A stretch of 64,000 nucleotides of DNA from Ruegeria faecimaris (GCF_900182615.1 NZ_FXTE01000001.1:744001-808000), one strand, 5' to 3'. Positions 35,633 to 45,219 are shown, counted from the first letter of the stretch. Made by a program: numbers and translations. The notes: generated from the letters alone by a model not told the origin.

Positions 35633-36637
35633 CTAGACCGAGGGCAAAGGGGCGTTATCCTCAACCCGGAAACGGTTGATGCGGCGCCTGTCCTCGCTGG
35701 GGCTCAGGCCAAAAGCCGACCGGTAATGTGTCACCAAGGGCGCAACAGATCCATAGCCGACAGCGGCCGCGATCTGGGAAATGGGGTCTTTGGTATAAAC
35801 CACCATCTGACGCGCCGCCTTCATCCGCATTGCGCGGTAATAATGGCTGGGGCTGTGTCCGGTTGCCTGTTTGAATGCCCGCTCGATCTGACGGGGCGTG
35901 ACGCCCATTTGTTTCGCAACTTCGGCAATCGAGATCGCTTGACCTATATTGGCGGCAAACATTTCAACGCTGCGTGAAACAAGCGGTGGAAGGCGGTCTC
36001 CCGTTCTCGGCGCTGTCGCATTGGGCACCTGCTGACGCACTGCCGCACCGCGCATCATCGGATGTTGAAACCAGCACGCAACCTCATGCGCAATGTCACC
36101 GCCCAAGCGATCGTGAACCAAATGCAGTGCCAGGTCGAACCCTGCCGCTGCACCGGCGGCGGTATAGCGCGTCACGGTGCGCACGATCACTTCGCTCCGG
36201 GCGTCCATATCGGGAAACTCGGCCTCAAATGCCGCCTCATAGCACCAATGGACCGAGACCGGCTGACCTGCCATTGCACCGGATCGCACAAGAGGGAATA
36301 CGCCACCGCTGATCCCGCCCAGAACTGTTCCGTGCCTCCCAAGACCACGCAGCAAGGCATTGCCGCTAACAGCGTTGTCAAAGACCGAAGACGGGCTGCT
36401 GAGCAGGAATAGAATGTCGATATTCCTGCAATCCGCCAACGCGCGATCTGCTTCGAACCCAACCCCTGCGCTTGACTGAACCTTTTGACCACGTTCAGAA
36501 ACCAGCGACCATCTAAACGCTTGATGACCTGCGATTTCATTGGCCGCCCGCAGGGGTTCGATCACCGATGTCAAACAAGCCATCGGAAAGCCATCAAACA
36601 GCAGAAAGCCGATATCGATTCTGTCCTGATCCGTCAT
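35633..36637 (-). CDS. GlxA-type AraC-family regulator
   Basis: A 334-residue regulator with an N-terminal DJ-1/PfpI-like domain (about residues 8-190) and a C-terminal AraC double helix-turn-helix (about 220-318, with VAKQMGVTPRQIERAFKQAT and ISQIAAAVGYGSVAPLVTHYR). The usual amidotransferase nucleophile Cys is missing (GGISGGVFPL), as in related regulators GbdR and SouR, which sense dimethylglycine, glycine betaine or sarcosine in Pseudomonas. Its place at the 3' end of soxBDAG makes a sarcosine or methylglycine sensor likely, by context. Confidence 0.88.
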   Translation of the reverse strand: MTDQDRIDIGFLLFDGFPMACLTSVIEPLRAANEIAGHQAFRWSLVSERGQKVQSSAGVGFEADRALADCRNIDILFLLSSPSSVFDNAVSGNALLRGLGRHGTVLGGISGGVFPLVRSGAMAGQPVSVHWCYEAAFEAEFPDMDARSEVIVRTVTRYTAAGAAAGFDLALHLVHDRLGGDIAHEVACWFQHPMMRGAAVRQQVPNATAPRTGDRLPPLVSRSVEMFAANIGQAISIAEVAKQMGVTPRQIERAFKQATGHSPSHYYRAMRMKAARQMVVYTKDPISQIAAAVGYGSVAPLVTHYRSAFGLSPSEDRRRINRFRVEDNAPLPSV

Positions 36638-36680
36638 AGATCCGTCCTAACAAGTTCCTGGCGGCAACCCTACACCAAGT

Positions 36681-36929
36681 TTATGCCCAACGGATCAGTC
36701 CAATAATGGCAGAGGTCGCATAGAACGCCTGCAACAGCAAAAACGTCCAGCGCCGATCAATCAATGCCCATGCGGCAAACAGCGCCGAGGACACCAACAG
36801 TAGGGAGAATCCAAGAATCTCAGCGCCAATATTCGAAGCAATCAGCAAGGCATAAGCCATTGCCAGAACCGATCCGGTGATCTCAAACAGTGTTGTCAGG
36901 CGGCGGTTAGCTGTTCTGTCTTCCGTCAT
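36681..36929 (-). CDS. Small membrane protein, CBU_0592-like
   Basis: An 82-residue protein with three hydrophobic segments (EITGSVLAMAYALLIAS, ILGFSLLLVSSALFAAW and FLLLQAFYATSAIIGLI) and a short polar head. The pattern resembles the CBU_0592/YgjV-type small membrane proteins, but I am not certain. No function is known. It stands between the GlxA gene and a divergent LysR gene. Confidence 0.6.
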   Translation of the reverse strand: MTEDRTANRRLTTLFEITGSVLAMAYALLIASNIGAEILGFSLLLVSSALFAAWALIDRRWTFLLLQAFYATSAIIGLIRWA

Positions 36930-37097
36930 CAGTTACACTTTCCTTTGCCGAAAGAAGAAGACAGCGTCAGCGGACCAGATTTGCATGCCGACTGATGTTC
37001 GAAGTCTGTGATATCCTCCGGGTACAGATTGTTCATTTCGAAGCTCCGCGTACATTGTGTTCGCGATACCTAATCTGACATTTGCCTTTGCCGCAAA

Positions 37098-37114
37098 TGA
37101 ATGATTATCATTCA
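37098..37114. promoter_or_regulatory. Palindrome with Fur-box core before a LysR gene
   Basis: TGAATGAT-T-ATCATTCA is a perfect 17-base dyad (37098-37114), ending 26 bases before the LysR start. Its 13-base centre, AATGATTATCATT, is identical to the centre of the classical 19-base Fur consensus, though the outer three bases on each side do not match. It may be a metal-responsive or LysR autoregulatory site. Confidence 0.5.
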
Positions 37115-37140
37115 ATGATCAAAATCTGTCATGGGAAATC

Positions 37141-38019
37141 ATGAACGAACGTTTGGAAATAGACGCCTTGCGCGCGCTGCTCGCAATCGCGACCTATGGT
37201 GGTGTAACCCGTGCGGCCCGACATCTGGCGCTTTCGCAATCGGCAGTCAGCCATAAGATCGGCCGTTTAGAGCGCGCACTGAATTGCAAACTGCTGACTC
37301 GTCGCAAAGGTGCCCCCCTGTTCACCGAAGACGGGCTGCGTCTTTGTGAATACGCCCGTCGAATTACCACTCTGCATGACGAAGCGGTGGCCTCACTTGG
37401 TAACAGGCCGCTCACCGGCCACTTGCGGCTTGGCATGACCGAGGATGCGACAACCAGCGGGATCGCCCAAATTCTTGGACGCTTCACGCGGCTGTACCCC
37501 GATGTTCGCGTACGAACCCGCACTGGTCAAAGCCTGAATGTTCAGGATTGGTTGAAGTCCGGTGAATTAGACTTGGCGGTGATTCAGATATTTCGCAAAG
37601 ACGTGCAGCCCGAAGATCTGATCCTGTTTCAGGATTCCCTTCATTGGGTCAAATCACCCGACTATCGTCTGAATCTGTCAGAACCGGTTCCATTTCTGTC
37701 CTTTGACACACAGTGTTTCTACCGGAGATGGGGAATGGAAGACAGTCAGCAGCAGGACCACCGCTTTGACAATATCCTGGAATGTCCAAGTGCAGCAGGA
37801 ATCCAGTCGGCTGTTCGATCAGGGCTGGGCATAGCGCTATTGAACGGGATGCACATTACACCAGACATGGAAGTCATCAACGATGTCTTTCCGACCCCTC
37901 CAGAGCTTGCCTATGTCGCGCGGGTTCAGATGAACAACCGCAACGCCGTGACAAAAGCGCTGATTGCGGAAATAGCAAAAGAAGTCGAACGCGCCTTTCC
38001 CTTGCACGTAGCAGTTTAG
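37141..38019 (+). CDS. LysR family transcriptional regulator
   Basis: A 292-residue LysR-type regulator. The DNA-binding helix-turn-helix is in residues about 6-64 (AARHLALSQSAVSHKIGRLE), followed by a two-lobe effector domain. It has no enzyme gene beside it; the neighbours are a small membrane protein and a YrbL-like gene convergent with it across three bases. The palindrome just upstream may be its own operator. Its target is unknown. Confidence 0.86.
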   Translation: MNERLEIDALRALLAIATYGGVTRAARHLALSQSAVSHKIGRLERALNCKLLTRRKGAPLFTEDGLRLCEYARRITTLHDEAVASLGNRPLTGHLRLGMTEDATTSGIAQILGRFTRLYPDVRVRTRTGQSLNVQDWLKSGELDLAVIQIFRKDVQPEDLILFQDSLHWVKSPDYRLNLSEPVPFLSFDTQCFYRRWGMEDSQQQDHRFDNILECPSAAGIQSAVRSGLGIALLNGMHITPDMEVINDVFPTPPELAYVARVQMNNRNAVTKALIAEIAKEVERAFPLHVAV

Positions 38020-38022
38020 TGG

Positions 38023-38634
38023 TCAGGTCTTCATTAAACCAAAGCCACTCGACATCCTCTGTCGCCGACGATCGATTGACTTGCGAAACGCTGTTTCGCT
38101 GACCAGTGACAGCGGAAACAGAACTCTCTCGCCAACGCCGTCAATCACGGTCAGCTTGCCGCCTCTTTCCTGCGCACGAACGATGTTTTCGAACCCCATG
38201 TCACCCACAATGATCCGGCCGCTTTCGAGATCGTCAAACAGTTCCATCAATTCAGCATGAAGACGTTCACGTCCGGCGTGATCTTTGGCCAGCGCGACGC
38301 GTTCCGAATGCAGGGTTGGCGCAAGATCTCCGTCCGGGCCGGTCAGTTTTTCCACCACTATCGCCGGGCCCGCTGATGTTGGCGCATATCCCATGAATTG
38401 CGCCAACCTCTCGATCTCGGGGCATCCACGGTTGAGCGCCGCCAGATATTCGTTTGCTTCGCGGTTCCATTGGCGCAGATTGCCATAGCGCCATTCGGCA
38501 TAACGCGGCAGAAAATGGCTACGCACAGGTTCGTCCACCCGCACTTTCAGCAGCGCCCCTTCGACCTCGGGGTGCTGATAAATCAGATAGTTGCGACTTT
38601 TTCGCAGGGGTTTGTAGTCGCTCAGGTCAATCAT
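38023..38634 (-). CDS. YrbL family protein
   Basis: A 203-residue protein of the YrbL group (named from a PhoP-regulated E. coli gene), a kinase-like fold of unknown role. It begins MIDLSDYKPLRKSRNYLIYQ; middle parts are RQWNREANEYLAALNR and VVEKLTGPDGDLAPTL, and the segment IIVGDMGFENIV recalls the catalytic loop of aminoglycoside-kinase-like folds. The ATG at 38634 was chosen over an upstream one because homology begins here. Confidence 0.8.
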   Translation of the reverse strand: MIDLSDYKPLRKSRNYLIYQHPEVEGALLKVRVDEPVRSHFLPRYAEWRYGNLRQWNREANEYLAALNRGCPEIERLAQFMGYAPTSAGPAIVVEKLTGPDGDLAPTLHSERVALAKDHAGRERLHAELMELFDDLESGRIIVGDMGFENIVRAQERGGKLTVIDGVGERVLFPLSLVSETAFRKSIDRRRQRMSSGFGLMKT

Positions 38635-38740
38635 GTCCGGATGTTCCAACAGGGGTTGGGGTCTGTGTCCTTGAATGCCGGACAGCCCAAGTGGGCGCAT
38701 TCATAGAATTTTCTCAAACCTGTTACAACTCACCTTTTGA

Positions 38741-40150
38741 TCAGGGCCCAAGATTGGGACGCGGCAAAAGGATAAAGGCCTGGTCACCAGTTGATACGAC
38801 AACAGGTGTCGAGACCCAGTCGCCTGGATCGAACGGAGGTGTAATCCCATCGCATCTATCGGGCTGCTTCCAGCACATGATGATCTCGGCCCCGGTCAGA
38901 TAGCTTAACCGCAATCGCAGTCCCCGTTCGAATTGAACTCTGGCGTCTGCCGCGCCATTCACGCCAAGAAAATGCCCATAGATATATACGGTTTCGACCT
39001 GTTCAGGCAGGCTTTGCGCCAATGCGCGCGTTGCTTTTTGCCAAGGCGGGATGAACATAAACGATGTTTTGCCAATGAGCATCAAATTGATCATCAACAC
39101 GCACATCAACAAGACACGCGAAACACTTAACCATCTTTTTGAAGACTGCAGAAACTGAACCCCACACGTGGTGAGCACGACTCCAAACAAGATCCAAAGC
39201 CAGTTCAACGCCCGAACCGGGACCTGCACCCCCGACATCATCGCCTTGAGGATAAGCGGTGCCAGACCAGCAAGTGCAGCCATCAGGATCGCGACGGCAA
39301 ACATCCGTCTTCGGGTAAACAGGAACCCCCAGGCACCTGCAAATAGGGCCAAGAGCATCAAGCCATAGCTGATTGTCCCTCCGCCCATAGTATAGATGAT
39401 GGATCGGAGGAATACTTTGACCTTGGTAAGGTTCAGCAGCAGGTCATCGACCGAATTTACTTCGTTGGGCCCACGCCATTCAGCAACCGGAATACCAAAT
39501 ATCCCATGATAAAAGTAGTTCAGGGTGTAAACACTCAGCAACGCCAGAACCAGGCTGACAAAGAAAATGATCAGCGTAACAGCGACGCTGGTATAGGTTT
39601 TTGGCGCCTTGTTTGACAGCAGGATCAGTGTCAGCAACAGGAACGGATAGGTCGTGTAGGCCATGAAGGATAAGGGCACTGCCACAACCAAAAGGGCCAG
39701 CGACACACGATGCGGCAGAAACAGAACTGCCAGGCTGTACAAGGTGATAACCCAGATCCCCGGCAGCAACGTGTTGAACCAGTATGAAATCAGGAATGCT
39801 GGAACCGAAAACGCAATGAATAGCGCAAGATAACCTTTGTACCAGATCGGGTCCGAACGCTCCATGATCGCGGCTGCTGCCGCAGCCGAGAACAAGCCCC
39901 AGGCTATGTTATAGAGATACATGCTTATTTGTGAGGGCCATAGAAATGGCCGGAACTGCCACCAGTAGTTCAACCAACGACCTTCATCCAAGGCCTTGTG
40001 GTAGGCAATCTCGGTCCAGCCCAGCAGCGCCGGGAAATCATCATGACGTACGAAAGGGTCGAAAAGCTGTGGCCAATTGATCAAGAACAACGCAGCGATG
40101 CAAAGCAGGGACAGAAAAAGAAACTCCTGCCGAGATGTTTTTTCCGTCAT
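38741..40150 (-). CDS. GtrII-like membrane glucosyltransferase
   Basis: A 469-residue polytopic membrane protein with about ten hydrophobic segments and a short periplasmic C-terminal domain. The opening HDDFPALLG, an acidic motif after the first membrane span, and the general layout match the GtrII/GtrC-like enzymes that add a sugar from an undecaprenyl-phosphate carrier to surface polysaccharide. It is the last gene of a gtrB-gtrA-methyltransferase-gtrII unit and overlaps the methyltransferase gene by ATGA. The family call rests on topology and neighbours more than on sequence. Confidence 0.72.
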   Translation of the reverse strand: MTEKTSRQEFLFLSLLCIAALFLINWPQLFDPFVRHDDFPALLGWTEIAYHKALDEGRWLNYWWQFRPFLWPSQISMYLYNIAWGLFSAAAAAAIMERSDPIWYKGYLALFIAFSVPAFLISYWFNTLLPGIWVITLYSLAVLFLPHRVSLALLVVAVPLSFMAYTTYPFLLLTLILLSNKAPKTYTSVAVTLIIFFVSLVLALLSVYTLNYFYHGIFGIPVAEWRGPNEVNSVDDLLLNLTKVKVFLRSIIYTMGGGTISYGLMLLALFAGAWGFLFTRRRMFAVAILMAALAGLAPLILKAMMSGVQVPVRALNWLWILFGVVLTTCGVQFLQSSKRWLSVSRVLLMCVLMINLMLIGKTSFMFIPPWQKATRALAQSLPEQVETVYIYGHFLGVNGAADARVQFERGLRLRLSYLTGAEIIMCWKQPDRCDGITPPFDPGDWVSTPVVVSTGDQAFILLPRPNLGP

Positions 40151-40902
40151 GATTTGTCGCCATATGACCTTGCAATAACAGAGGCCCGGACCTGAGCGAT
40201 AGCGGTGACAGCCGACCGAGGCAAGGCACGCACAACCAGCTTGCGTAGGGTCCAGCCTAAACTGCCGACCTCTTTCAACGCGCCGGGCGCGACTTTGGTA
40301 TCCAGCACGTCCTGAGACAGCCGGACTGCCCCTGATTGGTTCGCATAGAGGACAGAATTATACCGATACCAGGGTTCGATCGATTGATCCCCGAACATCT
40401 CAGGCCGCAAACAATCATAGGCCGTGTATCCCCGTTCAGCGAACAAACCCTGCCAAAAGGACAGGCGCTGTTCATTTATATGAAACTCGCCGCCCTGCCC
40501 CGGAACGGCGGCTGAGAACAGGACCAGATCGCTATGTGTGGTCAGGCTCTGAACCAGGCTGGCCGACGCGTCATGCGGCAAGTGTTCACCGACCTCAAGC
40601 GACTGAGCCAAATCAAACTGGCGTCCAAGCTCGACCGGTTTGGACAGATCTGCACCGATAAACGCCTCAGCCGGTATCGCAAGCTTGTCACGATCCACAT
40701 AGTCGCCATCGACACCGGCAATATCCTTGCAACCCGCGGCCTGCCACTCCGACAGCCACACACCCCGCCCGCAGCCAAAGTCCACGACACTGTCCGCAGA
40801 GATTTTTCCTAGAAGGCAAGCAATTAGCCTGTTTGCGGACCGCCTGGCGCCCTGGTCAATATAGTCAAAGAACTCGTTTGAATAGATATGCGACATTGCC
40901 AA
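40147..40902 (-). CDS. Class I SAM-dependent methyltransferase in gtr operon
   Basis: A 251-residue protein with the SAM-binding motif I VVDFGCGRGVWLSEW and a following acidic GVDGDYVD. LAQSLEVGEHLPHDAS is the motif III-V area. The C-terminal 50 residues are basic and may bind the membrane or a lipid-linked sugar. Cotranscribed with gtrA and gtrB, it probably methylates a sugar in the surface glycan. Confidence 0.82.
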   Translation of the reverse strand: MAMSHIYSNEFFDYIDQGARRSANRLIACLLGKISADSVVDFGCGRGVWLSEWQAAGCKDIAGVDGDYVDRDKLAIPAEAFIGADLSKPVELGRQFDLAQSLEVGEHLPHDASASLVQSLTTHSDLVLFSAAVPGQGGEFHINEQRLSFWQGLFAERGYTAYDCLRPEMFGDQSIEPWYRYNSVLYANQSGAVRLSQDVLDTKVAPGALKEVGSLGWTLRKLVVRALPRSAVTAIAQVRASVIARSYGDKS

Positions 40903-40905
40903 TCT

Positions 40906-41292
40906 CTAGGTTGAATTCTGCGGTTTATAGACCCATAGCCGTAGGAACGCGAAGTTGATCACAGGCAGAACAACTACAACGACAGCGGCCGAGGCAGCTT
41001 CGCTCAGGCCAAAACGAGGGCCGGCCAGTCCGGTAATCGCAGCTGAAACCAGCAGCCCAATTCCGACCATGCAAAGAAACCGCCCAAACTGTGCAGGAAC
41101 CACCAGCGCCTGCCCGAAGGTCCAGACTGTTTGCCCAATATATTGGATCAGGATTGCGGACCCAAAAGCCAATGCATTGGCGATCCAAGGTGAATGAAAC
41201 ACGCGCAACAGGCCCAGAAAGGCCAGCATGTAGTAACCAGCCACGCCTAAGCCCACGATGGCAAACCGGATTATGCGGCGCCGTTCGCTCAT
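40906..41292 (-). CDS. GtrA family flippase-like protein
   Basis: A 128-residue protein with four hydrophobic segments (FAIVGLGVAGYYMLAFLGLL, ALAFGSAILIQYIGQTVW, MVGIGLLVSAAITGLAG and AVVVVVLPVINFAFLRLWV). The GtrA family is thought to flip bactoprenol-linked sugar across the inner membrane. The ATG at 41292 overlaps the gtrB stop (ATGA); a longer upstream frame is out of family range. Confidence 0.85.
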   Translation of the reverse strand: MSERRRIIRFAIVGLGVAGYYMLAFLGLLRVFHSPWIANALAFGSAILIQYIGQTVWTFGQALVVPAQFGRFLCMVGIGLLVSAAITGLAGPRFGLSEAASAAVVVVVLPVINFAFLRLWVYKPQNST

Positions 41293-42248
41293 TTCTGCGC
41301 GGTCTTCTCTTCTACTATGGGGTCCGAAATCTCTGAGGTCTCTTGATCTACAAAATAGAGTGGTCGGTTTTTGGCCTCGATATACAGACGTCCGAGATAT
41401 TCCCCCATGATTCCAAGCGTCAATAGCTGGATACCCGAGAAGAAACTGATCACCAGAACCGTCGACGCCCAACCCGCAACCGCGTTGTAAAGGATCAAGG
41501 ACCAAAAGACGTAGACCGCCATCAGCGCGGCGATAATCAGTGTCAGAAAGGCCATTCGTGTGGCGATCTGCAGCGGTTTGATCGAAAAACTCGCCAGTGC
41601 ATCAAGCGCAAAGCGGATCATCTTGGACATCGGGTATTTGGTCTCGCCCGCGATCCGTGGGTCGCGGATGTATTCGATCCCGATTTGACGAAAACCAACC
41701 CAAGCGAACATGCCCCGAACGAACCGCGCGCGTTCCGGCATACTCAGAACCGCATCCAGCGCCCGACGGCTGACAAGCCGGAAATCGCCCGTGTCATTTG
41801 GAATGGGTACGTCCGAAAGCCGGTTCAATATGCGGTAGAAACCATGAGCTGTTACTTTCTTAATCCAACTTTCGCCTTTTCGCTCACTCCGACGCCCATA
41901 AACCACATCATAACCCTGATCCATCATCGCCATCATGTCCGACAAAAGCTCCGGCGGGTCTTGCAGATCGGCATCCAACATGAATATCCGCTGCCCTTGG
42001 GCTGCATTCAGCCCCGCTGTCAGAGCGATCTGGTGACCGCGGTTACCCGATAGCTTCAAACCGCGAATACGCGGATGAAACTCGCTTTGGGCACAGATTG
42101 CGCGCCATGTTTCGTCATTAGACCCATCATCCACCAGAATAATCTCGGATTCGGCGTTCCACTGTTCAGTCGCAGCGATCAGGCGCTTCACCAGTAAGGG
42201 GATCGACTCCTCTTCGTTCATGCATGGAATGACGACAGACAGTAACAT
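41289..42248 (-). CDS. GtrB-like undecaprenyl-phosphate glycosyltransferase
   Basis: A 319-residue GT2 enzyme with a DPM1-like catalytic domain (SVVIPCMNEEESIP, ILVDDGSNDETW, and FMLDADLQDPPELL as the DxD region) followed by two C-terminal membrane segments (MAFLTLIIAALMAVYVFWSLI and VLVISFFSGIQLLTLGIMGEY areas, about residues 230-290). It makes the bactoprenol-linked sugar used by the GtrA and GtrII-like proteins. First gene of the operon. Confidence 0.9.
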   Translation of the reverse strand: MLLSVVIPCMNEEESIPLLVKRLIAATEQWNAESEIILVDDGSNDETWRAICAQSEFHPRIRGLKLSGNRGHQIALTAGLNAAQGQRIFMLDADLQDPPELLSDMMAMMDQGYDVVYGRRSERKGESWIKKVTAHGFYRILNRLSDVPIPNDTGDFRLVSRRALDAVLSMPERARFVRGMFAWVGFRQIGIEYIRDPRIAGETKYPMSKMIRFALDALASFSIKPLQIATRMAFLTLIIAALMAVYVFWSLILYNAVAGWASTVLVISFFSGIQLLTLGIMGEYLGRLYIEAKNRPLYFVDQETSEISDPIVEEKTAQK

Positions 42249-42611
42249 CTAACCTCCGGGCGCGATTTTACAGCGCACCTATCGCAAAACGGACCAGCCA
42301 AGGAATAACGTTCACTTGGCGTTGTAGATGTATTGATATCTCAACAGACGCATCAGCGAACAAGCCGAGCGCCGAGTTTTCACCTGTAGTTACCCAACCG
42401 ACACAGGAATAGGCCCTACCCAACAGTTTGACTGCCTCGCATCCTGAAATTCCCTTGCCTGCAAGAAACAGTAATTCTGGGCCATCTAAATTGGATGAAT
42501 TCGCTCAACATGGGTTATGTGAATCGCTTACCGAGCCTTTTTTGCTGGGGGGCTCCAAAACAATGTCTGAGATGTGAAACACCTAAGCGTCCAAGACAAG
42601 AGCTGGTGTTG
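42249..42611. other. Intergenic region between gtr operon and tRNA-Ser
   Basis: About 360 bases without a supported gene. It should contain the gtr operon promoter, read to the left. I see no clear terminator or strong promoter boxes. Reading frames that run from here through the tRNA are artefacts of the tRNA sequence. Confidence 0.5.
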
Positions 42612-42701
42612 TGGCGGAGAGACAGGGATTCGAACCCTGGAGACGGTCTCCCGCCTACACACTTTCCAGGCGTGCGCCTTCGACCACTCGGCCACCTCTC
42701 C
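42612..42701 (-). tRNA. tRNA-Ser (GGA anticodon)
   Basis: Read on the minus strand this 90-base segment folds as a class II tRNA: acceptor GGAGAGG with TCTCTCC, discriminator G and encoded CCA, D arm GCCGAGTGGTCGAAGGC, anticodon loop CTGGAAA with GGA, a long variable arm (GGGAGACCGTCTCC area) and the T arm CAGGGTTCGAATCCCTG. The long variable arm and GGA anticodon identify serine, reading UCC and UCU. Confidence 0.97.
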
Positions 42702-42789
42702 GTGCGGGCGTTATTTGGACTATCGCCTGGGGATTTGCAAGGCCCGATTAGTGTAAAATTCTCTGGCTCGTTTCAGGCCCGAACTTGCC

Positions 42790-45219
42790 TCAGGGTTCGT
42801 CACCATCACCGTCGGAAAGATCAGCCTCGGTCAATTCGGCGGGCGAAGAGGCCGGGGGCGCTTTTGCCTCTGAAACAGGCTCAGATGGGGGCATTTGCGC
42901 GTTATCTGACGATTGAAGAGCCTCGGGGTTTCGCAGCCAGACATCACGCTGAGCAAACGGTATCTCGATCCCCTCTTCCACAAAGCGGCGATTGATCTCA
43001 TGGTTCATGTCGGACTTCACCGAAAGAACCCAATTCACATCCCGCAAAATGGCGCGGATTTCAAAGTCCAGAGAATCCGCACCGAACCCCTGAAACACAA
43101 CGTTGGGTGCCGGATTCGCCAATACCATCGGATGTGCGTTGGCGATTTCGCCCAGGATTGTCTCGACTACGCGGGTATCGGTACCATAGGCCACCCCGAC
43201 CGGGACAATGACGCGTCCGATCGTATTTCCACGGGTATAGTTGGTGACAACACCGCTGATCAGGTCCGAGTTTGGGACAATGACATCTGTTCGATCGAAG
43301 GTCTCAATCCGGGTCGAGCGTACCGAGATGTCGCGCACATAACCCATCATCCCGTTTACGTCGATCCAGTCGCCTTTTGAGATCGGGCGTTCGACCAAAA
43401 GAATAATGCCGGACACAAAGTTCGAGACAATAGTTTGCAGACCAAATCCGATCCCGACAGAGAGCGCCCCGGCCACGATGGCCAGAGACGACAGATCGAA
43501 ACCCGCAACCATGATGGCGACCAAGGCTGCCAGGAAGATACCGACATACCCCGTCCCTGAAACAATCGCGTTTTGACCACCGGGATCAATGCTCGTCTTT
43601 GGCAGCAAAGAGGTCCGCAACCCACCCTGCAGGGCGCGTGTCAGTCCGTATCCGATCAGGAAAACCACCAGAAAAGTAAAGAAATTACTGGGCGAGACGG
43701 TCACGCCCCCAATGTCGAACCCCAAAAGGAGCCGCGACCATGCCTCTAACAAATCGGTCTCGCGTGCGCCCCAGATCAGCGCCAGAACCGGCAGGGCCAA
43801 AATGGCCATGGCAAAGCCAATCAGAACCGAAAACAATGTGTCTCGGGCTGCCTCACCCTTGCGGGTTATCAATCCATAAACCGAAGTCAGGAATCGTTGA
43901 AGGATGATCAGTGCGGCAATCAGGATCAACGATTTTACCGCTGGAAAAACAATGGCCTCAGCAGCGTTGTTATAACCGATGGCGGCCAGAACTGGGCTGA
44001 CAACTCCCAACAGGAACAATGCTCGGCGCAAGAATTCGACCAGCTGGATGACCCCGGTTCCACGGGCATTGCCATCAGGTTCTGCCTGCACCTCGGCAAG
44101 CCGTATCTGCCGCGCACGCAACAGAACCAGAGCAGTTGCAAGAATAACTGGGAAGCCCACAACCGCGCGCGTCGCATCCGAAGTATTCTCGATCTGTTCG
44201 AAGAGATTCCCAAGATCATGCAAAATGAGAAAAACGGCAAGCAGATCCAGGTAGATTCGAAGCTCGGTGATCCGCTTTGGCGAGAGCTTTCTGAAACCCT
44301 GCGCCTGCTGCATTACATAGACCTGACGACCAATCCAGTCGTAGTACAGAACAATGGCCGCCCAGAACGGTACGTTTTGTATCAGAAGGGTTCCCCGCAA
44401 TCCCAATATCCCCGTCAAGACGACGGCTTTTACCAGCAACAAAACACCCAGCCATGGCAGAATTATCCGAAACAGCGATGTCAGGAATGTCCATACGCCA
44501 GTTCCCTGTCCCCCTATGGTACGCAGATAGTTCCCGGCAGCCTCGGACCAACGTTTTCCATAGCCCAGCAAAACAATGGCCACGAAGACCAGCAATAGAA
44601 TTCCAAGCCCCTGTTTGCGAAGCTGCTCATGCACCACATCTGTTTGGTAGTTCTGCACAGCCTCGTTGAAAAGGCTTCGGCCCGCTTCAGTCAGGTCAAC
44701 CCAGGCTGGCCGCCAATAGCTGGGGTTCAGTGGCGATGGGCCGCGCTCCAACAGCTCTTTTTTCTGCCTATTTCGCAGGATCTGGTCAATTTCTGCGATC
44801 AGTCCGTTGGCGCGACTGAAGGCCTCGTCGGAAATGATATGCGGCACCCGCAGCGCGTTCAGTTGGTTTTCAAGATGTGAACGCAGCGTAGCAATGTCTT
44901 CCGGTTCGGTTGCATCACCTTCCGGTCCGGGACCCAAAGCCTTGATCTGGCTTTCCAGAGTCTGGATACGTTCGGTATTTGCACCACGCGCGCTGTTGAA
45001 AACATCTCGATAGGTATGAATTTCCGATCGCAGATTTTCCAGCGAAGCGTTCGAGGCCCGATTGGCCTCGATCACATCTTCGGCCCGATCCGCCGTTTTT
45101 ACCCAACCCTGATAGTAGTCACTTTGCCGATCCGAAAGCTGTGCCGTTGCAGGACCAGACAGAACTGCAAACAAAAGTGAAACAAGGGCCAGAAACAGGC
45201 GGACCTGCCGCAACATCAT
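42790..45219 (-). CDS. Mechanosensitive ion channel (MscS family) with DUF3772 domain
   Basis: An 809-residue inner-membrane channel of the large MscS type. Signal peptide residues 1-26 end in PATAQ; a periplasmic helical DUF3772-like domain follows (about 27-190), then about ten membrane segments, and the MscS core from about residue 560 (VGIGFGLQTIVSNFVSGIILL is the pore-lining region) and a cytoplasmic beta domain with WIDVNGMMGYVRDISVRSTRI near residue 620. The tail is acidic. Its start overlaps the cysK stop (ATGA). It protects against osmotic down-shock. Confidence 0.9.
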   Translation of the reverse strand: MMLRQVRLFLALVSLLFAVLSGPATAQLSDRQSDYYQGWVKTADRAEDVIEANRASNASLENLRSEIHTYRDVFNSARGANTERIQTLESQIKALGPGPEGDATEPEDIATLRSHLENQLNALRVPHIISDEAFSRANGLIAEIDQILRNRQKKELLERGPSPLNPSYWRPAWVDLTEAGRSLFNEAVQNYQTDVVHEQLRKQGLGILLLVFVAIVLLGYGKRWSEAAGNYLRTIGGQGTGVWTFLTSLFRIILPWLGVLLLVKAVVLTGILGLRGTLLIQNVPFWAAIVLYYDWIGRQVYVMQQAQGFRKLSPKRITELRIYLDLLAVFLILHDLGNLFEQIENTSDATRAVVGFPVILATALVLLRARQIRLAEVQAEPDGNARGTGVIQLVEFLRRALFLLGVVSPVLAAIGYNNAAEAIVFPAVKSLILIAALIILQRFLTSVYGLITRKGEAARDTLFSVLIGFAMAILALPVLALIWGARETDLLEAWSRLLLGFDIGGVTVSPSNFFTFLVVFLIGYGLTRALQGGLRTSLLPKTSIDPGGQNAIVSGTGYVGIFLAALVAIMVAGFDLSSLAIVAGALSVGIGFGLQTIVSNFVSGIILLVERPISKGDWIDVNGMMGYVRDISVRSTRIETFDRTDVIVPNSDLISGVVTNYTRGNTIGRVIVPVGVAYGTDTRVVETILGEIANAHPMVLANPAPNVVFQGFGADSLDFEIRAILRDVNWVLSVKSDMNHEINRRFVEEGIEIPFAQRDVWLRNPEALQSSDNAQMPPSEPVSEAKAPPASSPAELTEADLSDGDGDEP

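Noticed and set aside
36933..37115. 60-codon frame on the minus strand next to the LysR gene
   Set aside because: It starts with TTG, has no ribosome site or recognisable protein features and overlaps the palindrome; more likely chance.
42495..42995. Open reading frame of 166 codons reading through the tRNA-Ser region
   Set aside because: Its middle part is the complement of tRNA-Ser and its end lies opposite the MscS gene; it is a non-coding artefact.
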